DNA of 12,700 bases from JAGDXO01 sp964541025 (GTDB lineage Archaea > Thermoplasmatota > Thermoplasmata > Thermoplasmatales > GCA-001856825). Below are positions 1 to 7,481 of this stretch, one piece after another. The position numbers and the translations under genes are program-made. Location: assembly GCA_964541025.1 (NCBI GenBank), contig CAZIOW010000030.1, positions 1 through 12,700 of the forward strand, read 5' to 3'. The notes beneath the pieces were generated by a model, which ran no database searches, was not told where the DNA came from, and saw only the letters and a list, made by a program, of their open reading frames with translations. Position 1 is the stretch's first letter; each line of letters opens with the position of its first letter.

Positions 1-2
1 AC

Positions 3-349
3 AATGTAAATTTTAATTTCAAATATTATATGGATTTACTTAACTGCATCCCTCCGAGATCCCACACCAGCGATTATCCATCCAAACTTGAATCAAATAT
101 ACCAAAACATCCAAACCCGTCTCTGAAGTATGTGATCCTTCAAACATATAGGGAAGAGGTTGATGGCTGCAGCCGTCAACTCTGGATCGATGGACCCGAC
201 CCCACGCCTAAGTGCTGTAATAATTCAAACGACTCTAATAAATCACCTTTTCATTCATGCGATATGAATTATGGTGATACTCCTATGTATGACTGCGCCG
301 AACAAGGCGAGATAATTTTTTACACGATTATAGCCGAAACAAGTTTAGA
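3..349 (+). CDS. Unrecognised Cys-rich partial ORF running into assembly gap
   Basis: The frame is open without a stop from the window edge to the run of Ns, about 115 codons. The first internal ATG is at 30, but the frame is also open upstream of it, so the gene may begin outside the window. The translation is polar and rich in Pro, Ser, Asn and Cys, with six Cys after the ATG at 30 (residues 6, 47, 61, 62, 77 and 89 counted from there), including a CC pair. No membrane segment or known motif is visible. I recognise no family. The cysteines could bind metal or form disulfides, but the spacing is not a standard zinc-finger pattern. The C-terminus is lost in the gap. The frame leaving the gap at 361 may be the same gene, but the gap length is arbitrary, so this cannot be decided. 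It may also be a degraded gene. Confidence 0.35.
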
Positions 350-359
350 NNNNNNNNNN
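350..359. other. Assembly gap (10 Ns)
   Basis: Ten consecutive Ns. A round number like this usually marks a scaffold join of unknown or nominal size. Reading frames should not be carried across it, and sequence to its left and right may not be truly adjacent. Confidence 0.97.
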
Positions 360-360
360 C

Positions 361-546
361 TGTAATGATATTCCAGCTGCACTCAGCGCCTCGTATACAT
401 TACTAGAAGGAGTGAGGTGGGGCTTGAAAAAGATTTCTTCGAAAAAATATAAATCGCTTTGTATACGCAAAATGACAAAATCGGAGCTAGAAGAAAACAG
501 AAAAGTATTTGAAGAAACATATACAAAGGCCATTTTCAATATATGA
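361..546 (+). CDS. C-terminal fragment of an unrecognised protein leaving the gap
   Basis: An open frame of 61 codons ends at a TGA at 544-546. The translation is Lys/Glu-rich and looks like a helical protein tail (residues such as RWGLKKISSKKYK and ELEENRKVFEETYTKAI). There is no good start just after the gap, so it reads as the 3' part of a gene whose 5' part is in or before the gap. It is in a different nominal frame from the open frame at 3-349, but the gap length is unknown, so the two may still be one gene. No family recognised. Chance openness is possible at this length. Confidence 0.3.
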   Translation, partial: CNDIPAALSASYTLLEGVRWGLKKISSKKYKSLCIRKMTKSELEENRKVFEETYTKAIFNI

Positions 547-674
547 TCTGATTAATTACCCTGGAACCGTGATTGTCAAATAATGTCAGAACATCTTTGA
601 ATTGCCCCATCTCTATTGACTCCCAAAGCCAAGGGGTGCAGTCAATATGAGGAAACTCGAGGGTTCTTTTATAA
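536..674 (-). other. Hairpin behind a TATA-like box; small transcript or relic
   Basis: On the minus strand a clean TATA-like box, TTATAAAAG (666-674), would place transcription start near 645. That position falls at the foot of a hairpin at 614-647: an 8-bp stem TATTGACT/AGTCAATA, extended by CCC/GGG after a 3-nt bulge. The same strand also has about 45 codons without a stop (ending at the TGA at 536-538) that look protein-like but have no ATG near the expected transcript start. Alternatives are a small structured RNA, the remnant of a gene, or chance. No RNA family is recognised. Confidence 0.25.
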
Positions 675-1071
675 GATTAAAAGTAAGAGCAGTATTTGTA
701 TATTAAAAACAATTGAATAATCCTCTATGTAACCATTTTGAAAGTATCAATACGCTACTTTCATGATGAATTTCAATTTAATCGAATGATAACTATGAAT
801 AAAGGATTATCTCATATTTTCATCTAAATGTTAGTATAATTAATTTAGTAAGCGTTACTAGAGAATAGATTTTATTTTGTTATAAAATAAATAATCGAGG
901 TAATCATCATTCGTGTTCTCTTAAAAGAGCGATTAGACCTGTAAAGTCCTATTGCAAGATAAATGCAGAACAGTTTGCAATTCTTTTTAACAAAAAATAA
1001 ACTTCTCCAATTTAAAAACAATATAAACGTTTATTAATGAAAGTGAAGAATAAATAAGAAAAATTTTCACA
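547..1071. other. Intergenic stretch with no convincing gene
   Basis: Very AT-rich, with stops in all frames beyond the minus-strand element at 536-674. Two inverted repeats are visible: TGAAAGTA/TACTTTCA with a 9-nt loop (739-763) and TTTATTTT/AAAATAAA with a 5-nt loop (871-891). The second consists only of A and T and could be chance or a terminator-like structure. The general look is of decayed sequence. No transposase motif or terminal repeat is recognisable. Confidence 0.5.
739..763. repeat. Inverted repeat, 8-bp arms and 9-nt loop
   Basis: TGAAAGTA at 739-746 is the exact reverse complement of TACTTTCA at 756-763. It stands in an otherwise empty AT-rich region, so it has no gene to regulate nearby. 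It could be an RNA hairpin, an old operator or a relic of a mobile element end. Confidence 0.4.
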
Positions 1072-1218
1072 ATGAGATTATCAAAAGTAGCAAATGTTAA
1101 AAGAGTGCCCGCTAAAAGATATTCTTTAAGATACAGTAAACAAAATCAACTAAATCTTCTTGATCTCTATTTTAGAAATCATTTCCATTCTAAAATTTTA
1201 CATCTCATATTTTGCTAA
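1072..1218 (+). CDS. Possible 48-residue basic small protein
   Basis: ATG at 1072 to TAA at 1216-1218, with an in-frame stop (TAA at 1051-1053) just upstream. The product has about ten Lys/Arg residues, mostly in the first half (MRLSKVANVKRVPAKRYSLR), followed by a more hydrophobic end. An AATAAATA stretch lies a little over 20 nt upstream of the ATG, near the position of an archaeal TATA box for a leaderless start, but such matches are cheap in this AT-rich stretch. It could be a small nucleic-acid-binding protein, the end of a decayed transposase, or a chance ORF. No family recognised. Confidence 0.25.
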   Translation: MRLSKVANVKRVPAKRYSLRYSKQNQLNLLDLYFRNHFHSKILHLIFC

Positions 1219-1250
1219 ATCAAGTTCAAGCATATATCTGATTGGGGAAA

Positions 1251-1258
1251 AGTATAAT
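1251..1258 (+). promoter_or_regulatory. TATA-like box for the 347-residue protein gene
   Basis: AGTATAAT preceded by the purine-rich GGGGAAA, resembling a BRE plus TATA pair. Its centre is about 25 nt upstream of the TTG at 1278, consistent with a nearly leaderless transcript. Confidence 0.45.
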
Positions 1259-1277
1259 AGTACATTAATTATTTTAT

Positions 1278-2321
1278 TTGGGTTTAATCTTGTCAGAAAC
1301 TTCAATTTTTGAACAGAAAAATGGTGATGTACTGGTATTGAAGATTGGAGTAGGTAATCCAGTTCCTTCAAAGTACAATGACTTGATATTTGACAACGGT
1401 TTTTCCGATCATTTTGGGGCTTCCTTGCTAAGGAAAGATGGCAAGTGGTTCGTTTACAGTGGCAAATTTAAGTTCCTTCCTCTTTTTGAGGTCAAGCAGT
1501 TAGTTAACCATATGAATTCAGAATATATCAATGAGGGTATAGACGCATCCATAGAGATTGATGGAAAGGCAATAAGGAGAATGGTGGCTTGTGAATCAGC
1601 TGAATTTCTGAATTCTTTGGCCGAGACTGACGGTGTTGTAATATATAGTGTAGTTTTATTTGGGCTTGAAGATACTCTCATAACCATAAAATATCCAGAA
1701 TCGGTTGCAACCCAGGTAAGTGAATTATTGTTGAATTACACTGATTCAGCAAAATTCAGTGTTGAAATATTATCACTTACCAGGGAGGAAAATAATAGCA
1801 TTCCGTCATTCTTCAAATTTCACAATCTTATAAAATTCAATTATTCAAACCTAGTTCTTGTACAGACAAGGTGGATAATGAGTGAGGAAGAAATGAAAAA
1901 TGAAAATCTTGGAATATTCCAGAACCAAATGGCATTCCAATACAAGTATTTCGATCCCGAATCTTCCAATATTGTAGGAGAATTTAATTCTAATATTAAT
2001 GAAAAAGATATAAGGAGCAATGCAGACTTCAAAATACTAGAAGATAAAAAAGACAGATTGGTTGAATTTAAGGTTAAATCGAAATATTTCACAGATTTCT
2101 ATAACAATATCATAAATCCAATGAATGGGCCATTCTTCTACTGGGGATATTCAAATGGTAAAGGTACATTAGAAATTCCTTCAAGGGATCAGAATGAATT
2201 CCTCAAGGGGATTAATAATCACTGGAGTGAACCTTCAAGAGCTAAACACAGAAATATGATTATGAGAGTAGAGAATATAGGTGACATTGTTGAAAGATAC
2301 GGATTCAGAAAATATATGTAA
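1278..2321 (+). CDS. Unrecognised 347-residue soluble protein
   Basis: The open frame of 347 codons has the codon character of a real gene, but I recognise no family. It has no signal peptide or membrane segment and no cluster of cysteines or histidines that would suggest a metal site. The N-terminal half (about residues 1-165) alternates short beta-like and helical stretches. The C-terminal half is more charged and ends with a basic tail. No catalytic motif stands out. The start is uncertain: TTG at 1278 fits the TATA-like box at 1251-1258 as a near-leaderless start, a second in-frame TTG lies at 1290, and no ATG occurs near either. It stands alone, flanked on both sides by long gene-free sequence, with no operon partner to hint at function. 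It is most likely a lineage-specific archaeal protein. Confidence 0.75.
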   Translation: MGLILSETSIFEQKNGDVLVLKIGVGNPVPSKYNDLIFDNGFSDHFGASLLRKDGKWFVYSGKFKFLPLFEVKQLVNHMNSEYINEGIDASIEIDGKAIRRMVACESAEFLNSLAETDGVVIYSVVLFGLEDTLITIKYPESVATQVSELLLNYTDSAKFSVEILSLTREENNSIPSFFKFHNLIKFNYSNLVLVQTRWIMSEEEMKNENLGIFQNQMAFQYKYFDPESSNIVGEFNSNINEKDIRSNADFKILEDKKDRLVEFKVKSKYFTDFYNNIINPMNGPFFYWGYSNGKGTLEIPSRDQNEFLKGINNHWSEPSRAKHRNMIMRVENIGDIVERYGFRKYM

Positions 2322-2709
2322 TTTTGAAAACTATTTAGTCAATATGGTCAAGATCTAGAAAATGAAGCACACAAATTGTAATAATTAAGATGCTTATTGA
2401 GTCTTAAAACGAACTGTAATGCACGAGACTAATCGTAGATTTAGGAATTATATTTTATGTAGACTCTATACGTCATTAAACTAACAATAAGTGAGGGATA
2501 TGGATTATCAACTAAATTTTAATTAGATGCTGTGCATGGGATATCTGTATCAGCAATATTAAGGAAATTACAAATTTTTTAAGATTATACAGGATTTGTG
2601 TCCCTATCTGAAGGCAAGAAATTTTTTTGTAACAACACATATTGTAATATTAGAAACATCTTTCAAATAATAAAATTGGAAAATAGGAGAAAAACTTGCA
2701 AAATTAAAA
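2322..2709. other. Intergenic region with no supported gene
   Basis: About 390 nt between the 347-residue protein gene and the tRNA, with frequent stops in all frames. A stretch near 2480-2620 on the plus strand reads as short protein-like pieces broken by stops, which could be a decayed gene, but no motif supports this. The minus-strand T-tracts next to the tRNA are listed separately. Confidence 0.5.
2685..2709 (-). terminator. T-rich probable terminator of the tRNA gene
   Basis: Directly downstream of the tRNA on the minus strand the sequence is T-rich (GTTTTAATTTTGC followed by GTTTTTC). Archaeal RNA polymerase commonly ends transcripts at such T-tracts without a hairpin. There is no independent proof. 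Confidence 0.4.
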
Positions 2710-2783
2710 CGGGCCTGCCGGGATTTGAACCCGGATTAGAGGCTCCGGAGGCCTCTGTGATATCCAGATTACACTACAGGCCC
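2710..2783 (-). tRNA. tRNA-Arg (anticodon CCG)
   Basis: A complete cloverleaf reads on the minus strand. The acceptor stem GGGCCTG/CAGGCCC pairs over all 7 bp. The D-arm has a 3-bp stem and the invariant GG, the anticodon stem is GAGGC/GCCTC, and the T-arm is CCGGG/CCCGG with loop TTCAAAT. The anticodon loop CTCCGGA places CCG at 2746-2748, which reads the Arg codon CGG. The discriminator base is G, CCA is not encoded, and no intron is present. It lies divergent to the aldehyde dehydrogenase gene with about 62 nt between them. Confidence 0.97.
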
Positions 2784-2808
2784 TACAATCATAAGCTCAT
2801 TTCCATAA

Positions 2809-2820
2809 AGAATTTTATCA
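2809..2820. promoter_or_regulatory. AT-rich box possibly shared by tRNA-Arg and ALDH promoters
   Basis: On the plus strand, TTTTAT at 2813-2818 lies about 28-33 nt upstream of the ALDH ATG. On the minus strand the same bases read GATAAAAT, about 30-35 nt upstream of the tRNA 5' end. One AT-rich element, or two overlapping ones, may therefore serve both divergent genes. Positions fit archaeal TATA spacing, but the match to consensus is modest. Confidence 0.35.
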
Positions 2821-2845
2821 TTGAGTATATTACCTATTGATACTT

Positions 2846-4390
2846 ATGGATTTAAAAGAAATGAGAAGGAGAATCAAGGACGAGTTAGGCCTGAAGGATT
2901 TAAATTCTGGTGTTTTCGATGGCGATTGGATTGCAAATCCAAAGGGTAAAAAGTATGATCTATACAGCCCGATAGATGGGGAGTTTATCGGAAGTGTTCT
3001 CACTGCTTCCAAAGATGATTATGAAAATGTAGTAAAAAAAGCCGAAATTGCCTACGAGAAGTGGATTTCATTTACACCACCTAAAAGGGGAGAGCTGATA
3101 AGGCTAATAGGTGAAGAATTAAGAAAGAACAAAGAGAGGCTAGGGAGAATTGTGTCCCTTGAGACTGGAAAAACGGTGATAGAAGGAGAGGGAGAAATAC
3201 AGGAAATGATCGATATAGCTGATTTTGCAGTCGGATTATCCAGGCAGCTTTATGGATTTGAGATGGCAAGTGAAAGATTTGAACACAGGATGTATGAGCA
3301 GTATCTTCCCCTTGGTGTCATAGGAGTTGTTACATCATTCAATTTCCCATCATCTGTATTTTCGTGGAATTCATTCATAGCAGCAGTTACAGGAGATGTT
3401 GTGATTTGGAAGCCTTCATCAAAGGCTCCGCTGACAGCAGTTGCAGTTATGAAGGTAATTACCGAGGTTATTAGGAGAAACAATTATCCTCAGATATTCT
3501 TCCTATTAACCGGTAGTGGAAATGAAATAGGAAATGCCCTCACAGAAGATCCCAGGATAAAGTTAATATCTTTCACGGGCTCTGTCGCGGCCGGGAGGCG
3601 CGTGTCTGAGGCTGTAGGGAAAAGATTCGGTCGTGTTATACTTGAACTAGGTGGTAATAATGGGTCTATTGTTACTGCAAAGGCAGATATTAACATAGCT
3701 TTAAAGGGTATAGCATTTGGGGCGCTTGCAACTGCAGGTCAGAGATGCACAACAACAAGAAGATTGATTCTTCAGGATGAAATATACGAAACATTCCTAA
3801 AGAAACTGAAGGAAGTCTATGAGAAGGTCAAGGTAGGGAATCCGCTGGAGGACGGGGTTCTAGTTGGACCGCTAATCGATGAAGATGCAGTGAAGGATTT
3901 TGAAAATGCAATCGAACAGGCAAAGAAACAGGGTGGAAAAGTAACATTTGGTGGAGAAAGGATAAAAATAAAAGGCCTTGAAAAAGGGTTCTACGTAAAA
4001 CCTGCAATAGTAGAAATGCCATCTGTCACGCCGATTACATGCGAAGAAACTTTTGCACCAATTCTCTATGTCTTTAGGTATAAAACGTTGGAAGAGGCAA
4101 TAAAGATACACAATGCGGTTCCGCAGGGCCTCTCATCCAGCATATTTACCACGGATTTGAGAGAAGAAGAGACTTTTCTATCTGCAAAGGGGTCCGATTG
4201 CGGTCTGGCAAATGTCAATACAGCTACTGCTGGTGCTGAGATTGGCGGTGCGTTTGGAGGAGAGAAGGACACTGGTGGAGGCAGGGAAAGTGGCAGTGAT
4301 GTCTGGAAACTCTATTGCAGAAGGCAGACTGTAACCATTAACTGGGGTAAAGACATACCTCTATCCCAGGGAGTCAGATTTGAGATTTGA
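2846..4390 (+). CDS. ALDH7 (antiquitin-type) aldehyde dehydrogenase
   Basis: NAD(P)-dependent oxidation of an aldehyde to a carboxylate. The sequence follows the ALDH7 family closely from end to end, including LNSGVFDGDW near the start, the AFNFP-like region (TSFNFPSSV), LELGGNN with the general base Glu (about residue 267), GQRCTTTRR with the catalytic Cys (about 301), and the family-specific GSDCGLANVN and GGGRESGSDVWK blocks. Known ALDH7 enzymes oxidise alpha-aminoadipic semialdehyde or piperideine-6-carboxylate in lysine breakdown, so a similar role is the best guess. The glyceraldehyde dehydrogenase of the non-phosphorylative Entner-Doudoroff pathway is an alternative that cannot be excluded by sequence alone. 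I prefer ATG at 2846 (514 residues) over TTG at 2837, because it gives a TATA-like box at leaderless distance. It lies 36 nt upstream of an aminotransferase gene. Confidence 0.93.
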   Translation: MDLKEMRRRIKDELGLKDLNSGVFDGDWIANPKGKKYDLYSPIDGEFIGSVLTASKDDYENVVKKAEIAYEKWISFTPPKRGELIRLIGEELRKNKERLGRIVSLETGKTVIEGEGEIQEMIDIADFAVGLSRQLYGFEMASERFEHRMYEQYLPLGVIGVVTSFNFPSSVFSWNSFIAAVTGDVVIWKPSSKAPLTAVAVMKVITEVIRRNNYPQIFFLLTGSGNEIGNALTEDPRIKLISFTGSVAAGRRVSEAVGKRFGRVILELGGNNGSIVTAKADINIALKGIAFGALATAGQRCTTTRRLILQDEIYETFLKKLKEVYEKVKVGNPLEDGVLVGPLIDEDAVKDFENAIEQAKKQGGKVTFGGERIKIKGLEKGFYVKPAIVEMPSVTPITCEETFAPILYVFRYKTLEEAIKIHNAVPQGLSSSIFTTDLREEETFLSAKGSDCGLANVNTATAGAEIGGAFGGEKDTGGGRESGSDVWKLYCRRQTVTINWGKDIPLSQGVRFEI

Positions 4391-4395
4391 ATAGC

Positions 4396-4420
4396 AATAT
4401 TTTATTATTTATTTTTATTA
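4396..4420 (+). promoter_or_regulatory. TATA-box region of the aminotransferase gene
   Basis: The 36-nt gap between ALDH and aminotransferase is almost pure A/T, with a TATA-like ATTTTATTA stretch about 26 nt upstream of the ATG at 4427. This suggests a separate, leaderless transcript in addition to any read-through. The same T-rich stretch could end ALDH transcripts. Confidence 0.45.
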
Positions 4421-4426
4421 TAAGGT

Positions 4427-5341
4427 ATGACAGATTCCAAAGATAAAATCAAAGTATGGTGGGACGGAAACATTTTAAATTTTAACGAGGCAAAGGTTCC
4501 TATATTAAATCATTCAATGCAGTATGGATCAGGTATTTTTGAAGGTATAAGAGCTTATGACACTCCCCGGGGCACCTCGATTTTCAGGTTAAGAGATCAT
4601 GTTAAAAGATTTTTCAACAGTATGAATATTTACAATATCAAAATAAGATACTCAGAAAATGAAGTTGAAGAAGCAATTAGAGTGATTGTGAAAGAAAATA
4701 ATTTCAGGAGTTGCTATATAAGGCCATTCGTTTTCTATTACGATGATAATATACAATTACCTGTAGAAGGGAAGATGACAAGTCTCTACATAGTTCCATT
4801 GCCTTTGAATAAATATATTGAGAATAGCAATGGAATAAAATGCAAAATTTCATCATGGGTAAGGATAGATTCACACATACTTCCTGTTCAGGCAAAGGCA
4901 AGTGGAAATTACATCAATTCTCTGCTGGCAGTGCAGGAAGCCAAGGCAAGTGGATTTGATGAAGCCATTATGATGGATAGAGAAGGATACGTAACAGAAG
5001 GTTCTGCTGAAAATATCTTTCTTGTAAAAGACGGCAGGCTTTTAACACCTTCGCTAGATTCAAATATTTTGGAAGGAATAACGAGGGATTCAATCGTTAA
5101 AATCGCTAAAAGCATTGGAATCGAAGTTGAAGAAAGGAAGATTCACCGTGAAGAACTGATGACTGCCGATGAAGTATTCCTCTGTGGAACTGCAGCCGAG
5201 GTAACACCTGTCGTCAATATTGATGGAATAAAGATAGGCGAGGGAGAGGAAGGACCAATAACAGGAAATCTTAGGAATAAGTATGTGGACGTAGTTAAAG
5301 GAAAAGATGATAATTTTAGAGACTGGTTAGCACTTATATAA
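4427..5341 (+). CDS. ilvE: Branched-chain amino acid aminotransferase (class IV)
   Basis: PLP-dependent, cytosolic transfer of the amino group between Leu/Ile/Val (and glutamate) and their 2-oxo acids. At 304 residues it has the normal family length. Class IV landmarks occur in order: HSMQYGSGIFEGIRAY (about 29-44), IRPFVFY (98-104), the Schiff-base lysine K157 in QAKASGNYINS, EGSAENIF with the Glu that contacts the cofactor nitrogen (191), and FLCGTAAEVTPV (251-263) near the phosphate site. The EGIRAY and GTAAEVTPV pattern favours a branched-chain enzyme over D-amino acid aminotransferase or aminodeoxychorismate lyase. With the upstream ALDH it suggests a small amino acid metabolism locus, but the strong intervening AT-rich promoter argues that they can be expressed separately. 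It ends 31 nt from the convergent membrane protein gene. Confidence 0.93.
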   Translation: MTDSKDKIKVWWDGNILNFNEAKVPILNHSMQYGSGIFEGIRAYDTPRGTSIFRLRDHVKRFFNSMNIYNIKIRYSENEVEEAIRVIVKENNFRSCYIRPFVFYYDDNIQLPVEGKMTSLYIVPLPLNKYIENSNGIKCKISSWVRIDSHILPVQAKASGNYINSLLAVQEAKASGFDEAIMMDREGYVTEGSAENIFLVKDGRLLTPSLDSNILEGITRDSIVKIAKSIGIEVEERKIHREELMTADEVFLCGTAAEVTPVVNIDGIKIGEGEEGPITGNLRNKYVDVVKGKDDNFRDWLALI

Positions 5342-5372
5342 TTTCATTTTTATAAGTGTTTTAGAAATTGTA
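5342..5372. terminator. Convergent T-rich intergenic region
   Basis: The 31 nt between the two stop codons includes CATTTTTAT on the plus strand just after the aminotransferase stop, which resembles an archaeal T-tract terminator. The signal for the opposite gene is less clear. Confidence 0.35.
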
Positions 5373-7433
5373 TTAGAAAACAAGAGTAGTGGATGGTTTA
5401 CTATAATAGGGAGGAATCTTTCTAAAATAAAAAGATGGAGAAAACTGATGGATATTCGATGTATTATCTTTCATATTTCTAAATAACACAGGTTCATTAT
5501 CAATCACTACATTCCTATCTTTAGGCTCGTGGGAGACGTGTTGAATTGGAAAATATTTGGAAATGAAACTGAAATTTACTGCGAATACATATGAACAATA
5601 TCCATAATAACCTGATCGTTCCTCAAATATGAGCCTAAATGGTTCACTAAAGAATTTTTGAAATGCAGTTTTACTGATTTTTATTGGAGGCTGAGAAGGA
5701 TTGTTAATTCCATTGTATCCCCATACCCCGTAGGAAAGCATTTGAGAATCAATAACCACATACCCAATCTTTGGGAAGGTTCCGTTCTCTCCCAAAATCT
5801 CCCAGACTGAATTTTTCCAATTTGAAGAATTCCAAAGAATTGATATATAATCAAATGGACTCTTGAATCCATACGATGAAATGAAGATGCCAATTTGATG
5901 GTCTGTCGCAACTGATAAATTCCTGTTACCATGTTGTGCAAGGAAATTCAATGCAGCCTCATCTTGATATGTAAGTCCTTCATTATGGGACGGCACGAAT
6001 TGAGATGGCATTGAGTAGGAAGTAAGGATCAAAGACACAAAGAGAATACAAATAATGGTTGCAATTTTAATATTTGATAATTTTGTCATTGATATTTTTG
6101 AAATTACAAACATTGATGATTTAATATGATATGATTTTGAATATTTTTCAGTCAAAATAGTATGAAATTTCTTTTTTCTTACACAATGTTTAGGAAGAGA
6201 TCTGAAGAAAGATCTCTTTGTCCTGTAATATGCATTTATAATGTACAATCCAGAAAGTATAGAAAATGGTTCAACAATATATTCAACCTGTCTGGCGATT
6301 TCGAGTGTCTTATTTCTCGTGACTGCTGAATATAGCATTGAGATAGATATTGCTAATATCCACCCCGTTGTTTCAGGTAGATACCCTTTTATCATCGAAT
6401 TCTTTAATTCTATGATAGACATCGATAAGAAAGTCACAAAGGGTAAAGAAAGAATAAGTGATTCATAACTTATAAATGAGAACCCCCCTAAGTTTATCGT
6501 GATAAATAGAACACCTTCAATTATTATGACGGAAGTCAGGAGAAGTAAGAAGTCAATGCTATAAGCCCTTCTCTTCATTCTCTTTCTTAGGGTTTCCATC
6601 GATTTTTCAAGAGAGCAGCAGAGATTACCATATTTAAGCATAAAATAGAGAGATACAATAAGCGAAAGGAATATGAGAATAATCCACTGAATCTTAATAC
6701 CATCGGCAGCGCTTACAAGGAATTGTTTAGAGGTAGGGACCCTCAAAATAAGATATGTAAATAACAATATTCCAAAGACTCCAGAAAAGAGGAGATCCTG
6801 CGTAATATATTTCTTCCACTTACCACTGTATAATTCAACCGAAACCACCATTCCTATCACAGAAATCAAAAAAATGTATGAGGAAAGTTGGTGGCTCAAA
6901 ATCAGTAGGATTGCAGAAAGTAACGTAAAAGGATAATAGTTCTTATTTTTATGACTCTTCAAAAATAGCAATAATGTTAAAAGTAAAAAGAAATGACCAG
7001 TTGTGAGATAATTTGCCTGGGAGGTTTGAAATACCTGAATTGGATCAATTGCGAGCAACAGTGAAGAAATAAACGAAATTTTAAGGCTAATCCCCATCTC
7101 TCTAGCTATCATGTATATTAAGAGAGAAGTTAAACCGCCAAGAACCGGAATGACAAATTTCAAGGATAAAAATACAGAAATACCAGAAATCTTTGAAAAT
7201 AGATCAACTATTATATATGTAATGGGAAAGTACTGATAACCATCTGTGCCCCACGGGGAATTAGGAGGAGAAATCCATGAATGGAGATTCAAGTAATGCA
7301 AACTCAGATAATAATAAATTCCAAAATCATTACCCCAAGTGTAGTAAAATAAATTAGGAATTATGCGAACCAAGACTCCTACGGATGAAACTATTGTAGG
7401 TAAAAGCCATGGAAAAATACTTTTTTTCCTCAT
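5373..7433 (-). CDS. GT-C type multi-membrane glycosyltransferase-like protein
   Basis: 686 residues with about 12-13 hydrophobic helices between residues 9 and 474 and a long, polar C-terminal domain (about 475-686) likely outside the membrane. The first loop after helix 1 carries WGNDFGIYYYLS (Asp36) and then SPWGTDGYQYFP (Asp64), the layout seen in GT-C enzymes, where an acidic residue in the first outer loop is catalytic. A SHQLSSY motif lies at about 180-186. It lacks the WWDYG-type motif of the STT3/AglB oligosaccharyltransferase. The expected role is transfer of a sugar from a polyprenyl-phosphate donor to a lipid or protein on the outer face, but donor and acceptor are unknown. Start ATG at 7433 has no ribosome site. 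A T/A-rich stretch about 26 nt upstream may be its own promoter. It follows the radical SAM pair by 48 nt. Confidence 0.75.
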   Translation of the reverse strand: MRKKSIFPWLLPTIVSSVGVLVRIIPNLFYYTWGNDFGIYYYLSLHYLNLHSWISPPNSPWGTDGYQYFPITYIIVDLFSKISGISVFLSLKFVIPVLGGLTSLLIYMIAREMGISLKISFISSLLLAIDPIQVFQTSQANYLTTGHFFLLLTLLLFLKSHKNKNYYPFTLLSAILLILSHQLSSYIFLISVIGMVVSVELYSGKWKKYITQDLLFSGVFGILLFTYLILRVPTSKQFLVSAADGIKIQWIILIFLSLIVSLYFMLKYGNLCCSLEKSMETLRKRMKRRAYSIDFLLLLTSVIIIEGVLFITINLGGFSFISYESLILSLPFVTFLSMSIIELKNSMIKGYLPETTGWILAISISMLYSAVTRNKTLEIARQVEYIVEPFSILSGLYIINAYYRTKRSFFRSLPKHCVRKKKFHTILTEKYSKSYHIKSSMFVISKISMTKLSNIKIATIICILFVSLILTSYSMPSQFVPSHNEGLTYQDEAALNFLAQHGNRNLSVATDHQIGIFISSYGFKSPFDYISILWNSSNWKNSVWEILGENGTFPKIGYVVIDSQMLSYGVWGYNGINNPSQPPIKISKTAFQKFFSEPFRLIFEERSGYYGYCSYVFAVNFSFISKYFPIQHVSHEPKDRNVVIDNEPVLFRNMKDNTSNIHQFSPSFYFRKIPPYYSKPSTTLVF

Positions 7434-7481
7434 AAGGAATCTTAGGCATTTTTTGAAAAAATAAAAATATTAGTAATTCTT

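Noticed and set aside
345..539. Minus-strand ORF of 64 codons entering the Ns
   Set aside because: It contains the gap and is hydrophobic and Ser-rich, as expected of a shadow of the Lys/Glu-rich plus-strand frame.
763..785. ATGATGA resembling a C box of a C/D guide RNA
   Set aside because: No D or D' box (CTGA) follows at the needed spacing.
2480..2630. Decayed transposase suggested by short protein-like pieces
   Set aside because: The pieces are broken by stops, no catalytic motif or terminal repeats are visible, and no family is recognised.
2598..2840. Plus-strand ORF of 80 codons across the tRNA gene
   Set aside because: Its translation contains the GLPGFEPG stretch that arises from reading the antisense of a tRNA T-arm. 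The region is explained by tRNA-Arg.
5373..7433. STT3/AglB oligosaccharyltransferase
   Set aside because: The WWDYG-type motif is absent, and the protein is shorter than archaeal AglB.
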